Shown here: positions 1 to 8,788 of the stretch, one piece after another
Position numbering within the stretch: the first letter of the stretch is position 1
Layout of the letters: every line of letters begins with the position of its first letter
Assembly: GCA_945861315.1 (NCBI GenBank)
Contig: CAMAUB010000029.1
Span: 1 to 10,970, forward strand
Length of the DNA: 10,970 bases
Direction: 5' to 3'
From: Chlamydia trachomatis
Lineage (GTDB): Bacteria; Chlamydiota; Chlamydiia; Chlamydiales; JAAKFR01
The notes under the pieces: generated by a model
The model's input: the letters and a program-made list of their open reading frames with translations, nothing else
Told to the model about the DNA's origin: nothing
The model's database searches: none
Program-made: the position numbers and the translations under genes

Positions 1-16
1 AGAATAGGGACGTCGG

Positions 17-54
17 GGAGAAGAATTCTCCTAACCGTAAACAAGGAGGTTACG
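17..54 (+). promoter_or_regulatory. strong Shine-Dalgarno in a foldable leader
   Basis: AAGGAGGT at 43-50 is an almost ideal ribosome binding site for the ATG at 55. Around it are several competing short pairings seen directly in the sequence. GGAGAA (17-22) pairs with TTCTCC (26-31). CTCCT (28-32) pairs with AGGAG (44-48), covering the ribosome site. TAACC (32-36) pairs with GGTTA (48-52). CGTAA (36-40) pairs with TTACG (50-54), placing the ribosome site in a 9-base loop. The first two are mutually exclusive, so translation control is conceivable, but all stems are short and this reading is speculative. Confidence 0.4.
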
Positions 55-495
55 ATGCTTGCACCGATAAGCGTAACAATTACATGTACAGACTGCTTTA
101 AGGGCGTTAGTTTTTGCTCTGGTAATACAGATAACCGTAGAGTGGTCTACTGCAAGGGCACATTGAAAGATGTCAAAGACAGTTTTTTCAGTAAGCTATC
201 TCGCAAAAAGCGTATAGCCACAGAAAACTCACTTGCACGTCAACAGTTCGCAACATTTTTAGTTGAACATTACAATATTGATGCAAATGCACTCTCAATA
301 TATTGTGGAGAGGGTGATTGGGGTGAAAAAATGCGCAATTGTCACCCATTAACACGTGGGGAATTGACAAGACTTGTTGAGGTAGCAAAATCTTTGTCAT
401 TTGAGGAGCGAAAAGTACTTGAGCGCCAGGATTCGCCATTAGCGCAACGCCCTAAATGGGAGAGGCATTCAGCTGTTCAAGAAGTTGATTTCTAA
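55..495 (+). CDS. hypothetical protein, 146 aa
   Basis: I do not recognise this protein and assign no function. The start is chosen because a near-perfect Shine-Dalgarno AAGGAGGT (43-50) ends four bases before ATG at 55. The same frame stays open to the left edge, so a longer protein is not formally excluded. It has no signal peptide or membrane segment. The N-terminal third is cysteine-rich (Cys11, 14, 21 and 33, with a CTDC pair), a basic KLSRKKR stretch follows at about residues 48-54, and the C-terminal half looks helical and charged (ELTRLVEVAKSLSFEERKVLE). Its TAA stop overlaps the stop codon of the convergent lpdA. The strong ribosome site and consistent amino-acid composition argue that it is real. 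Confidence 0.72.
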   Translation: MLAPISVTITCTDCFKGVSFCSGNTDNRRVVYCKGTLKDVKDSFFSKLSRKKRIATENSLARQQFATFLVEHYNIDANALSIYCGEGDWGEKMRNCHPLTRGELTRLVEVAKSLSFEERKVLERQDSPLAQRPKWERHSAVQEVDF

Positions 496-1865
496 AAATG
501 AATAGACTTATTATGAAGAGCCAATGCGGCCTCTTTTAAACTTTCAGATATCGTTGGATGAGAGTGTGGAAGATGAGCGAGATTAGCCACGCTCATCTTC
601 TTTTCTATAGCAATGACTCCTTCGCCAATCATTTCAGAAACATTGGGACCAATTAGGTGCATTCCAAGAAGACGATCTGTTGATGCTTCGGCAATGATTT
701 TCATCATACCATCATTGTCACCTGAGCAACGTGCTCTAGAGTTTGATTTAAGCGAAGCTTTTCCAACTTTAATCTTAAGTCCGGCTTCTTCAGCTTGCTC
801 TTGCGTTAAGCCAACACAGGCCACCTCAGGCCAAGTATACATCACACTCGGAATGGTGAGATAGTTGATAGAGCGTGGCTTACCTGCCAAATAGTCCACA
901 AGCACAATCCCCTCTTCAGAAGCTTTATGCGCAAGCATTGCTCCTTCTATAAGATCACCAATGGCATAGATATTTGGGATAGATGTTTGAAAATTGCCAT
1001 CGACAACGACTTGCCCTTGTTTGTTAATCTTCATACCAAGCTCTTGAAGACCTAATCCTTCATGATAGGGCTTACGTCCAACAGCGACAAGGACCATAGG
1101 AGTTGAAAGGATCTCTCCCCCCTCTAGGATAAGGTCTATCCCCTCTTTTTTTTTCTTTGCATCAACCACTTTCGTTTTAAAGCGAAACTTGAAACCTTGT
1201 TTCTTAAAAATCTTTAAAAGCTCTTTTGAAAGCTCTTGATCAAAAGTCGGGGTAACACGATCAAGCATTTCGATCACTTCAATTTCACATCCAAGCCTAC
1301 AATAAACAGAGCCTAGTTCTAAACCAATAACCCCTGCCCCAACTAAGACCATTTTTTTGGGAATTTTTTGCAAACAGAGGGCATCAGTTGAGCTGAGAAT
1401 AATTTTTCCATCAAATGGCAGATGTGGAAGCTCAATTGGAAGCGAACCTGTTGCCAAAATAAGATGTTTATACCCAAATTTCCTATCCTCTACAGAAACA
1501 CTTTGATCCGAAAGAACTTTAGCACTTCCACGAATCCAATCGATTTTATTCTTTTTAAAGAGGTAGGCAATCCCATCGGTGAGTGATTTAACGATCTGGT
1601 TTTTCCGCGCCACCATTTTCTTGAAATCAACGCTGAGTTTTTCTGCATAGATCCCATGCTCTTCTCCCTCAGCCGCAATTTTGTGGTAATACTCGCTTGA
1701 ATGCAAAAGTGCTTTAGAAGGAATACACCCAACATTAAGACATGTCCCGCCTAAACTTTCACCTTTTTCAATGCAAGCAACATGCATGCCCACTTGAGCT
1801 CCACGAATAGCTGCAACATAACCACCAGGTCCAGCTCCAATGACAATGAGATCATAGTTATCCAT
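492..1865 (-). CDS. lpdA: dihydrolipoamide dehydrogenase (E3)
   Basis: FAD-dependent disulfide reductase that reoxidises the dihydrolipoyl arm of E2 and makes NADH. It serves 2-oxoglutarate dehydrogenase here and possibly other lipoyl complexes. All diagnostic motifs are present: FAD-binding GAGPGG (residues 10-15), the redox disulfide [13 protein letters not shown] (Cys42 and Cys47), NAD-binding GAGVIG (176-181), the second FAD motif YAIGD, and the C-terminal active site HSHPTISE with His436 and Glu441. At 457 aa it is full length for the family. A TTG lies in frame one codon upstream (1868), but ATG at 1865 is the natural start. It overlaps the end of sucB by 8 bases, consistent with translational coupling; an AGGA lies 10 bases upstream. 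An A9 run in the coding strand (1146-1154) encodes a lysine stretch and could be slippage-prone. Confidence 0.97.
   Translation of the reverse strand: MDNYDLIVIGAGPGGYVAAIRGAQVGMHVACIEKGESLGGTCLNVGCIPSKALLHSSEYYHKIAAEGEEHGIYAEKLSVDFKKMVARKNQIVKSLTDGIAYLFKKNKIDWIRGSAKVLSDQSVSVEDRKFGYKHLILATGSLPIELPHLPFDGKIILSSTDALCLQKIPKKMVLVGAGVIGLELGSVYCRLGCEIEVIEMLDRVTPTFDQELSKELLKIFKKQGFKFRFKTKVVDAKKKKEGIDLILEGGEILSTPMVLVAVGRKPYHEGLGLQELGMKINKQGQVVVDGNFQTSIPNIYAIGDLIEGAMLAHKASEEGIVLVDYLAGKPRSINYLTIPSVMYTWPEVACVGLTQEQAEEAGLKIKVGKASLKSNSRARCSGDNDGMMKIIAEASTDRLLGMHLIGPNVSEMIGEGVIAIEKKMSVANLAHLPHSHPTISESLKEAALALHNKSIHF
516..537 (+). terminator. possible weak terminator for the 55-495 gene
   Basis: About 20 bases past the stop of the + strand gene, AAGAGCC (516-522) can pair with GGCCTCTT (528-535), with one bulged C and the loop AATGC. 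A TTTT run (534-537) overlaps and follows the stem. The structure lies inside the 3' coding part of lpdA on the other strand, so it could be coincidence. With convergent genes and no intergenic space, a terminator inside the neighbouring gene would be expected. Confidence 0.3.
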
Positions 1866-2970
1866 CAAACAAAAATCCTGAGGGATCTTCTAGCCGCTCT
1901 TTAAGGTGCACCAAAAAGCTAACAGCCTCTTTGCCATCAACAATACGATGGTCATAGCTGAGTGCTAAATACATCATAGGACGAATAACTACCTCTCCCT
2001 CTTCTGCTATTGGACGATCCATGATTTTGTGCATGCCTAGAATTCCAACTTGAGGAGGATTGATAATTGGCGTAGAGAAAAGAGATCCATAGATCCCTCC
2101 ATTGGTGATTGTAAACCCTCCTCCTTCTAAATCTGCAATAGAAAGGCCGCCATCTCGTGCTTTTTTAGCGTAGGCGATAATTTCTTGCTCAATTTCAGCA
2201 AAAGAAAGCGTATCAGCATTGCGAATAACAGGCACAATTACGCCTCGCTCTGTTCCAATAGCAATGCCAATATCATAGCCCCCTCTTTGCACAATTTCAT
2301 CTGCATCTATATAAGAGTTGAAATCGGGAAATTCACGCAACGCTTCTACAACAGCCTTCACGAAAAACGACATCAAACCTAATTTGACCCCATGCTTTTC
2401 AAGAAACTTCTCTTTGTATTTCTTGCGCAAAAAGATAATGGTGCTCATATCAGCTTCATTGAAGGTTGTGAGCATAGCGGCATTGTGCAGAGACTCAACC
2501 ATGCGATGCGCAATTGTTTGTCTGATTTTTGTCATCCGCCTTCTGGTTTCAGCTCCTGTTGTTTTTTTTACTATGCGCTTTTCAACAACAGACTCTGCCT
2601 TAATAGGTTCTTCTTGATTTTTTTTGAGATCTTCTAGAAATTCTACCTCTCCCTTACGTATCCCTACTTTAGAAGGTTCTACCTTTTTAGAAGGCTCTAG
2701 TTTTTTGGCACTCTCTTTTTTTTCTACCGCCGATCGATCTGTATCAACACTTCCAATTACGGAGCCAATTGGACATGCATCCCCCTCTTTGACACTCCAA
2801 GAAATGACACCAGATGCAGGAGCATAAAGAACTTGATTCACCTTTTCTGTTTCAATCTCAATAATTTCATCATTCTCTTCAACATAAGCTCCCTCTTCTT
2901 TTAGAAAAGTGCCAATGACTCCTTCAGAAATTGACTCGCCCATTTGTGGAATTTCAATGTTCTTCTTCAT
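1858..2970 (-). CDS. sucB: dihydrolipoamide succinyltransferase (E2 of 2-oxoglutarate dehydrogenase)
   Basis: Core E2 subunit that transfers the succinyl group from the lipoyl arm to CoA. ATG at 2970 is chosen because the lipoyl domain begins at once ([13 protein letters not shown]); an in-frame start at 3006 would add 12 unlikely residues. Residues 1-77 are one lipoyl domain with the ETEKV loop, Lys43 being the lipoylation site. Residues 80-140 form a charged linker with two EPSK repeats. Residues 140-370 are the acyltransferase core with [25 protein letters not shown] and the catalytic HRIVDG (His341, Asp345). At 370 aa it is shorter than E. coli SucB (about 405). I see no peripheral subunit-binding domain: there is no counterpart of the usual SPAIRRL...GTGxGGR pattern. 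It overlaps the end of sucA by 17 bases. Position next to sucA supports SucB over a pyruvate or branched-chain E2. Confidence 0.96.
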   Translation of the reverse strand: MKKNIEIPQMGESISEGVIGTFLKEEGAYVEENDEIIEIETEKVNQVLYAPASGVISWSVKEGDACPIGSVIGSVDTDRSAVEKKESAKKLEPSKKVEPSKVGIRKGEVEFLEDLKKNQEEPIKAESVVEKRIVKKTTGAETRRRMTKIRQTIAHRMVESLHNAAMLTTFNEADMSTIIFLRKKYKEKFLEKHGVKLGLMSFFVKAVVEALREFPDFNSYIDADEIVQRGGYDIGIAIGTERGVIVPVIRNADTLSFAEIEQEIIAYAKKARDGGLSIADLEGGGFTITNGGIYGSLFSTPIINPPQVGILGMHKIMDRPIAEEGEVVIRPMMYLALSYDHRIVDGKEAVSFLVHLKERLEDPSGFLFDG

Positions 2971-5632
2971 ACGCCTGCTCAATGAGTTGTTTCTGCTCTT
3001 TATCATGCATCACATGAGAGCCCGTTGCTGTGGCTGCTGCTCTTTTTCGACCTACGTAGCGAACATGCACAATTCCCATTTTTTTGAGAATTGGGTAGAT
3101 ATAATTCCAAGCTCCCATATTTTGAGGCTCTTCTTGCACCCAAATAATCTCTTTTGCTTGATTGTATTTCTTAAGAAGTGCTTTGAGTTGATCTTTAGCT
3201 AGCGGATAGAGCTGTTCAATACGCACAAGAGCTGTATCCTTTCGATTTTTTGCAAGCAGATCGTAATAGATACGCCCAGAGCACAAAATCAAACGCACTT
3301 CACTTCCAACGCCTCCATCTAAAATCTCTTCAAATGTTCCACTCTCAAAATCAGCTAAGCTAGATACACACTCAGGATGTCTAAGCAAACCCTTCGGCGT
3401 CATAACAATCAGAGGAATTCTAATCTCCCTAATAATCTGCCTTCGAAGTAAATGAAAGTATTGCGCTGGAGTTGTTGGGTAGACAACTTGCATGTTTCCA
3501 TTTCCGCACAATTGTAAGTAGCGCTCAATGCGTGCAGAAGAGTGTTCTGCTCCCTGACCCTCATATCCATGTGGAAGCAAAAGCACCAATCCAGAGAAAC
3601 GGCGCCACTTTTGTTCAGAAACGCTTAGGTATTGATCAATAATTACCTGAGCCCCATTTGCAAAATCTCCAAACTGTGCCTCCCACAATACAAGCGAATA
3701 AGGAGCTGCCAAGCTATAGCCAAATTCAAATCCGAGCACTGCAAACTCTGAAAGAGGTGAGTTATAAACATCAAAGCGTGCCTGCCCCTTTGATAGGTTT
3801 GATAAAGGGTAATAGCTAGCTCCCCTCTCTTGATCCACCCATACAGCATGTCTTTGAGTGAAAGTGCCTCTTTGACTATCTTGTCCAGATAAGCGCACAG
3901 CAACTCCCTCTAAAAGAAGAGAAGCAAAAGCTAGATGTTCTGCAAGAGCCCAGTCGATTTTTCCATCAATGCGCTTCAAACGCTCTTCAACTAACTTTTG
4001 AAGTTTGGTATGAATTGCAAAACCCTCTGGAATAGTTGAAAATTTCTTGGCAATTTTTTTCAATGTTTTGCCACAAACAGCGGTCTGTACTCTGTCAAAA
4101 AGAGTCGCCTTATCTGCCTTACGAAAGGGCTTCCAACGATCTTCAAAAGCCGATTCAATTGATCTCTCTTTTTTTTGACTCATCTCATCAACTTCTAAAG
4201 TGAGCTCTTTTTGAAATTCCTTCTCTAGCTGCAATGCCATCTCAGTTACAAGAGCTCCCTTCTCAATTAGATGATCGCGATATAATTCTCGCACAGACTT
4301 CTTTTTTTGAATCAACTGATACTGAAGAGGCTGAGTAAAAAGCGGTTCATCTCCCTCATTATGCCCATATTTTCTGTAGCAAACCATATTGATAAAGACA
4401 TCAACATGAAACTTTTGTCGAATTTCAAGAGCTAAATTTGCAGCAAAAACAGACGCTTCTGGATCATCTGCATTCACATGAAAGACTGGATAGCCAAATG
4501 AGTTGGCAAGATCTGTTGAATAGCGCATAGAGCGATACTCAGAAGAGGTGGTTGTAAAACCAATTTGGTTTTCTATACAGATATGAATTGTTCCACCTGT
4601 TCCATATCCCTTTAAACCAGAAAGTTGTAGAGTTTCATAGACAATTCCTTGCCCTGGAAGAGAAGCGTCCCCATGGACTAAAACCGCAAGAGTCTCAATT
4701 TTTTGCTCATCCTCTTTTTGAATCTGCTTTGCGAACACCCTCCCCTCAACAACTGGACAAACAGATTCGAGGTGACTTGGGTTTGCTGTCACACTTAATC
4801 GCACAAGATGAGCGCCACGAGCCGAAACTGTTGAAGAGAACCCCTTGTGGTACTTGACATCTCCATCTCCACCCATCCATTTTGGATCGTAGAAGTCTTC
4901 AAATTCAGAGAAAACCATTCTATATGACTTTCCAAGAACATTTGTTAAGACATTGAGACGGCCACGGTGAGCCATACCAATAATAATCTCTCGCACACCC
5001 GCTTCACTACCTGAATCAACAATCTCATTCATGATCGGAATCAAAGTTTCTGCCCCTTCTAGTGAAAAACGTTTCTGACCCACATAACGTTTATGTAAGA
5101 AGAGTTCAAAGAGTTCGGCTCGATTCAAGTGCTTCAAGATTGTCTGCTTTTGATCAATTGAAAGTGTTGCACGCATCACCTCAACCCTCTTACGAATAAA
5201 ATGTTGGAGCTCATAGGGGCACGTCATGTATTCAAAACCAATTGTCCCACAGTAGATTTGTTCAAGACGCTGAATTATTTTTTCTAAAGGAGCCTCTTTT
5301 TGAGGGAGAATGCCAAATGTTGGAAAGCTTTTTTGTAAATCTGAAGCGTTTAAAGAAGCGCGGGCAAGATTTAATTCAGCAGGGCTTGCTATGGGCATAA
5401 GAGCTATGGGATTGATATCAGCCTTAAGATGTCCATAACGGCGATACATATCGATTAAATCAAAAGATCGTACATCTAAAGCCTTGCTACTTTCAAATCC
5501 TCCAAACTCCACACCTTCAAAGAAATACCTCCATGAGGCATCAACGCTGTTTGGGTCAGCCTTAAATTGCTCATGCAATCTTTCAAGAGTTTTGACATTT
5601 GCAAGTTGCATATAAGAGAAAGAGTGTGACAA
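2954..5632 (-). CDS. sucA: 2-oxoglutarate dehydrogenase E1
   Basis: Thiamine-diphosphate enzyme that decarboxylates 2-oxoglutarate and succinylates the E2 lipoyl group; first gene of the operon. Motifs typical of SucA, numbered from the longest frame: E2-binding N-terminal helix with [26 protein letters not shown] (222-234), TANPSHLE (285-292), [10 protein letters not shown] (323-332), [22 protein letters not shown] (421-433), [26 protein letters not shown] and [10 protein letters not shown]. Length of about 892 aa is close to family norm (E. coli 933). The start is not an ATG: the first in-frame ATG (5611) falls inside the conserved N-terminal helix and lacks a ribosome site. TTG at 5632 has GAAGG about 9 bases upstream and is my choice; TTG at 5641 is the longest possible, with an in-frame TAA just upstream. 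Confidence 0.96.
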   Translation of the reverse strand: MSHSFSYMQLANVKTLERLHEQFKADPNSVDASWRYFFEGVEFGGFESSKALDVRSFDLIDMYRRYGHLKADINPIALMPIASPAELNLARASLNASDLQKSFPTFGILPQKEAPLEKIIQRLEQIYCGTIGFEYMTCPYELQHFIRKRVEVMRATLSIDQKQTILKHLNRAELFELFLHKRYVGQKRFSLEGAETLIPIMNEIVDSGSEAGVREIIIGMAHRGRLNVLTNVLGKSYRMVFSEFEDFYDPKWMGGDGDVKYHKGFSSTVSARGAHLVRLSVTANPSHLESVCPVVEGRVFAKQIQKEDEQKIETLAVLVHGDASLPGQGIVYETLQLSGLKGYGTGGTIHICIENQIGFTTTSSEYRSMRYSTDLANSFGYPVFHVNADDPEASVFAANLALEIRQKFHVDVFINMVCYRKYGHNEGDEPLFTQPLQYQLIQKKKSVRELYRDHLIEKGALVTEMALQLEKEFQKELTLEVDEMSQKKERSIESAFEDRWKPFRKADKATLFDRVQTAVCGKTLKKIAKKFSTIPEGFAIHTKLQKLVEERLKRIDGKIDWALAEHLAFASLLLEGVAVRLSGQDSQRGTFTQRHAVWVDQERGASYYPLSNLSKGQARFDVYNSPLSEFAVLGFEFGYSLAAPYSLVLWEAQFGDFANGAQVIIDQYLSVSEQKWRRFSGLVLLLPHGYEGQGAEHSSARIERYLQLCGNGNMQVVYPTTPAQYFHLLRRQIIREIRIPLIVMTPKGLLRHPECVSSLADFESGTFEEILDGGVGSEVRLILCSGRIYYDLLAKNRKDTALVRIEQLYPLAKDQLKALLKKYNQAKEIIWVQEEPQNMGAWNYIYPILKKMGIVHVRYVGRKRAAATATGSHVMHDKEQKQLIEQAYEEEH

Positions 5633-5654
5633 GGGCCTCAACCTTCGTTATATT
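5626..5654 (+). promoter_or_regulatory. sigma70-like promoter for the lipoprotein-resB-ccsA operon
   Basis: GTGACA (5626-5631; five of six bases match TTGACA) and TATATT (5649-5654; five of six match TATAAT) are separated by exactly 17 bases. Transcription would start near 5661, about 26 bases before the ATG at 5687. The -35 box lies inside the first codons of sucA on the other strand. The minus strand carries TATAAC (5652-5647) on the same spot, a possible -10 for sucA, but I see no good -35 for it. Confidence 0.55.
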
Positions 5655-5686
5655 GTTCCTCAAATAAATAAGCAGGAAACGTACCA

Positions 5687-6271
5687 ATGAAATGGATTCT
5701 TTTGTTATTGACAGTCGTCAGCTGTACAAAGTGTCCTAATAAAGCCACTCCATTCACCTGGGAAACTATCCCAGGTCGAGAAGAAATTGTAGGTATTATT
5801 CGCCCGGTCTACCGAGCCAAAGTTCCAAAGGATTGGGTTAGACTTGACACACCTAAATCATTCACAGATACTAAAATTGCAAATGCAACTTTCATCATTG
5901 GAGACAAGATCAGACTCACCGTTCACACCTTCCCCTCCATGCACATCCCGCCAAAAGCACAAATCGATCGCTTTAGCGGGCAACTCGCTTCATCAACCAT
6001 TAAATCGCATGGACATGGTGGGTTTTCAGGCCTCTTTCTTGAAGGAGATAAAGACGAAAATAAAACACTTGCTTGGGCTTTTCAGCTAGACCCAGAACTT
6101 GTTCAACGCCTAGCTTTTGCAGCGTACACAACCTCAGAAAAACTCTACTATGAGCAAATGAGTGCAGATTTTACCATCAAAGTGAGCGGCGAAGCTTCCC
6201 TAATAAAAGAGCACCGCGCCAACCTTCTGCAGTTTGCACATAGCATTGAACTGATCGAAGAAATTCCATGA
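5687..6271 (+). CDS. putative lipoprotein, 194 aa, first gene of the cytochrome c assembly operon
   Basis: Predicted lipoprotein. The N-terminus MKWILLLLTVVSC has a short charged start, a hydrophobic stretch and a lipobox VVSC, with Cys13 the expected lipidated residue; a second cysteine follows (C13-T-K-C16). There is no CxxCH, so it is not itself a c-type cytochrome by that criterion. The rest (residues 20-194) is soluble and would face the periplasm. It contains VPKDWVRLDTP, a pattern I associate with small secreted domains, but I cannot name a family. The start is supported by AGGA (5674-5677), nine bases upstream. The stop overlaps the start of resB as ATGA (6268-6271), so the protein is probably made together with ResB and CcsA. 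A role in cytochrome c assembly or heme/apocytochrome handling is inferred from context only. Confidence 0.8.
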   Translation: MKWILLLLTVVSCTKCPNKATPFTWETIPGREEIVGIIRPVYRAKVPKDWVRLDTPKSFTDTKIANATFIIGDKIRLTVHTFPSMHIPPKAQIDRFSGQLASSTIKSHGHGGFSGLFLEGDKDENKTLAWAFQLDPELVQRLAFAAYTTSEKLYYEQMSADFTIKVSGEASLIKEHRANLLQFAHSIELIEEIP

Positions 6272-7608
6272 AGCTCTATAGATTTTTAGGAAGCGTCTAC
6301 TTTGCTATTACGCTCATTGTAACAACGCTTCTTTTTGTAATTGTCGGCACATTTTTAGAAGCTTGGAGTGATTCCCATCTTTTTGCAGCCCACTTTATCT
6401 ATTCCAATCCCGTATTTTTGCTTATTCTTTGGTGCTACTTTATCAATATTTTCATCTCAACACTTTTACGCTACCCCTTCAAAATAAAACATATTCCATT
6501 CATTATCACTCACATTGGATTACTCATGCTCTTTGGAGGAGCCCTGCTCAATGGATATTTTGGCGCTCAAGGGACAATCTTCCTTCTAGAGGGAACCGGA
6601 AGCAATAAAATCCTCTTAGCAAATAGCTATGCACTTCATGTTGAAACACCTGTTGGAATTATGGCTATTCCCCTTCGACCTAAAAAGCTTGGCCCAACCC
6701 CCTCCCCTTCAGATGAACTCTCCATTTCTGTGGTTGAATGGAAAGAGAATGTAGAAGAGAAATTTGAAGGGTGGATCCACAATAATGAAGCGCACTTGTT
6801 TGGATTTCCTCCCCTACCAGTGCATACATGGAGTGGGGGGCCTCTGCCAATCTCATTAAAAACCTCTGACTATACTTTAACCGCCCTTAAGACAGACTCT
6901 CTTGAATCAGTGGCCAAAAAACTCTCAGCTTCAAGCATTGCCATTGTCCAAAATAAAAAGGACGAAATCTTCATTCTTGCTAAAAGCCACGAGAACAAAC
7001 TCTTTGAGCAAAAACTTGATGACAATCTACTTGTCGTCTTTGATCGGGGCTACAGTGGATATGGATATGCCGCGCAGCTACCTCCTAATTTTCCAGATAT
7101 CGATCTTTTAAGCCCGCTTATGCGATCTATCCAACAAAAGCCCATGCCCCGTAAAAAAGAAGATGCGATTGCACAGATCTCCCTACTCATCTCCACACCA
7201 ACTCAATCAGAGATCATACAACTCACCTATGACAAGCAAGCGGAAGGGCTTAAATGGCCTGCCTTTAATAACTATCTTTTGCGCTTTGCACCCATGATAA
7301 AGTCGATGCCCTCTCACATCCGCTTAAGAGAAGCTAGACAAATCAACTACCCAGACAGTACTCAACCTTTTAGTTATGAGTCAGACCTTTGGATCGATGG
7401 AGAAGAAAAAACCATTAGTATGAATCGCGTTCACCAAACAAAAAAGGGATATCGCTTCTATATGGCCAGCCTCTCCCATAGACCTTACGCAAAAGCGGCA
7501 CAAATCGTCGTCAACCGCAACCCAGGCCGTTATATTTTAACCTACCCTGGAGCCATTATTTTAACCTTAGGAATGCTCCTTCTTTACCTCAAGAAACTTT
7601 ATGTTTAA
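6268..7608 (+). CDS. resB: System II cytochrome c biogenesis protein, ResB/CcsB family
   Basis: Membrane partner of CcsA in System II cytochrome c synthesis, where the two proteins export heme and ligate it to apocytochrome c outside the cytoplasmic membrane. The layout fits ResB: three N-terminal membrane segments (about residues 9-29, 47-66 and 76-96), a large extracytoplasmic domain (about 100-420), and a C-terminal membrane segment (about 424-442) preceded by VNRNPGR. The motif around THIGLLMLFGGALL with His82, followed by GTIFLLEG, is characteristic of the family. At 446 aa it is in the usual range. It starts inside the lipoprotein stop (ATGA) and overlaps ccsA by 8 bases. A run of six G lies at 6835-6840. 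Recognition rests on topology and motifs, as sequence identity within this family is low. Confidence 0.88.
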   Translation: MKLYRFLGSVYFAITLIVTTLLFVIVGTFLEAWSDSHLFAAHFIYSNPVFLLILWCYFINIFISTLLRYPFKIKHIPFIITHIGLLMLFGGALLNGYFGAQGTIFLLEGTGSNKILLANSYALHVETPVGIMAIPLRPKKLGPTPSPSDELSISVVEWKENVEEKFEGWIHNNEAHLFGFPPLPVHTWSGGPLPISLKTSDYTLTALKTDSLESVAKKLSASSIAIVQNKKDEIFILAKSHENKLFEQKLDDNLLVVFDRGYSGYGYAAQLPPNFPDIDLLSPLMRSIQQKPMPRKKEDAIAQISLLISTPTQSEIIQLTYDKQAEGLKWPAFNNYLLRFAPMIKSMPSHIRLREARQINYPDSTQPFSYESDLWIDGEEKTISMNRVHQTKKGYRFYMASLSHRPYAKAAQIVVNRNPGRYILTYPGAIILTLGMLLLYLKKLYV

Positions 7609-8788
7609 TTTTCTCTGCCTACTACTTGCCTTGATCCCAACTTTAGAACATGGACGTATAGCTCCACTCACAAAGGAGTTTAAGACAGCGCACATTGTAC
7701 CAACAGAGAGTGGATGGATTACCTTAGAAGAACTGCGTGATGAAAATCACACACTTTATAATAATGATATCTTTGGGCGCATCAAAGCAGGAGATTTCTC
7801 AGCTCTTGAAGAAGGCTATCGTTCTTTAGAGGGAAAACCTCTAGTGAGTAGTGCTTCAAAAACACTTAAATATCCCACCTTACGCAAGCTCAAAATCGAA
7901 TATTTTTTTACAAAAGCACCGCTACTACCAATTCTTTTTGCCCTCTACCTTATTGCAACCATCTTTCGAAGACGCTCTTTGTTTTTTATTGCCTTTGCTA
8001 TGCACACAGCTCTTCTGCTTGGTAGAAGCTATATTTTAGGACGTCCCCCAGTTAGCAACATGATGGAAACAATTCTCTATGTTCCGTGGATTGCAGCACT
8101 CACCGCCCTTATCTGTGGAAAAAGACGCACCACCCTTTTTGCCGGCTCTCTATCTGCAACCTGCCTTCTGCTTTTCCTCCCCCCCCACCAAACCTTTGAA
8201 ACTGTTCAAGCCGTCCTTGATTCATCCTATTGGCTCATAATACACGTGATGCTCATCGTTGGAAGTTATGGTGTCTTCATCTTTGCTGGAGTGCTAGGAC
8301 ACATCTATTTGATCAATCAGCGCTACTTTGCCCCCCTTCTTCAAACACTCTATATTGGAACAGCACTACTCATTGTTGGAACAATTTTAGGAGGTGTGTG
8401 GGCAGCACAAAGCTGGGGCCGCTTTTGGGATTGGGACCCCAAAGAGTCTTGGGCCTTTATTTCAGCCTTTGTCTATCTTGCTTTTTTACACGCCTATAAA
8501 TTTCGAAAAATCAAAGAGCGTGGACTTGCTATTGGCTCAATTTTAGGACTCATAGCCATCTCATTTACATGGTATGGAGTGAACTATATCCTAGGAACGG
8601 GCCTGCATAGCTACGGATTTGGAGGGGGCGGAGAGTGGATCTACTACAGCTATGTAGCCGCAGAGATACTCTTTATTTGCACAAGCTTTGTTTTGAACAG
8701 ATATAGAGGCAATTGCAAAACTCGAGCTAAGTCCTTAACCATAAGCACTTGTGTATTTTTACGAAAAAATTTATCTGGCTGGTTTTGA
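7601..8788 (+). CDS. ccsA: System II cytochrome c biogenesis protein, CcsA/ResC family, with repeat-derived C-terminus
   Basis: Heme-handling integral membrane protein acting with ResB in cytochrome c maturation. The defining WWD motif is complete: GGVWAAQSWGRFWDWDPKES (residues 264-282). GRPPVSNMMET (147-157) and histidines 135, 215, 297 and 336 fit heme-ligand positions of the family. The N-terminus is a hydrophobic leader followed by HGRIAPLTKEF (17-27), resembling the GRxxPLDT segment I recall in CcsBA-type fused proteins, then a soluble part to about residue 100. About eight membrane segments follow up to residue 365. Residues 368-395 and the stop codon are encoded by an inverted-repeat element (see 8702-8822), so the native C-terminus has been replaced or extended. 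A C8 run (8179-8186) lies mid-gene. The start overlaps the end of resB. Confidence 0.93.
   Translation: MFNFLCLLLALIPTLEHGRIAPLTKEFKTAHIVPTESGWITLEELRDENHTLYNNDIFGRIKAGDFSALEEGYRSLEGKPLVSSASKTLKYPTLRKLKIEYFFTKAPLLPILFALYLIATIFRRRSLFFIAFAMHTALLLGRSYILGRPPVSNMMETILYVPWIAALTALICGKRRTTLFAGSLSATCLLLFLPPHQTFETVQAVLDSSYWLIIHVMLIVGSYGVFIFAGVLGHIYLINQRYFAPLLQTLYIGTALLIVGTILGGVWAAQSWGRFWDWDPKESWAFISAFVYLAFLHAYKFRKIKERGLAIGSILGLIAISFTWYGVNYILGTGLHSYGFGGGGEWIYYSYVAAEILFICTSFVLNRYRGNCKTRAKSLTISTCVFLRKNLSGWF

Noticed and set aside
3..101. Open frame from the left edge ending at TAA 99-101, possibly the tail of an upstream gene
   Set aside because: Only 33 codons are visible, overlapping the start of the 55-495 gene by 47 bases; nothing in the peptide is recognisable, so it cannot be supported.
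2185..2637. Several + strand open frames across sucB
   Set aside because: They lie wholly inside sucB, whose conserved motifs are continuous on the minus strand; they overlap one another in different frames.
5844..6089. Open frame of 81 codons within the lipoprotein gene
   Set aside because: Same-strand shadow in another frame; no ribosome site and atypical composition.
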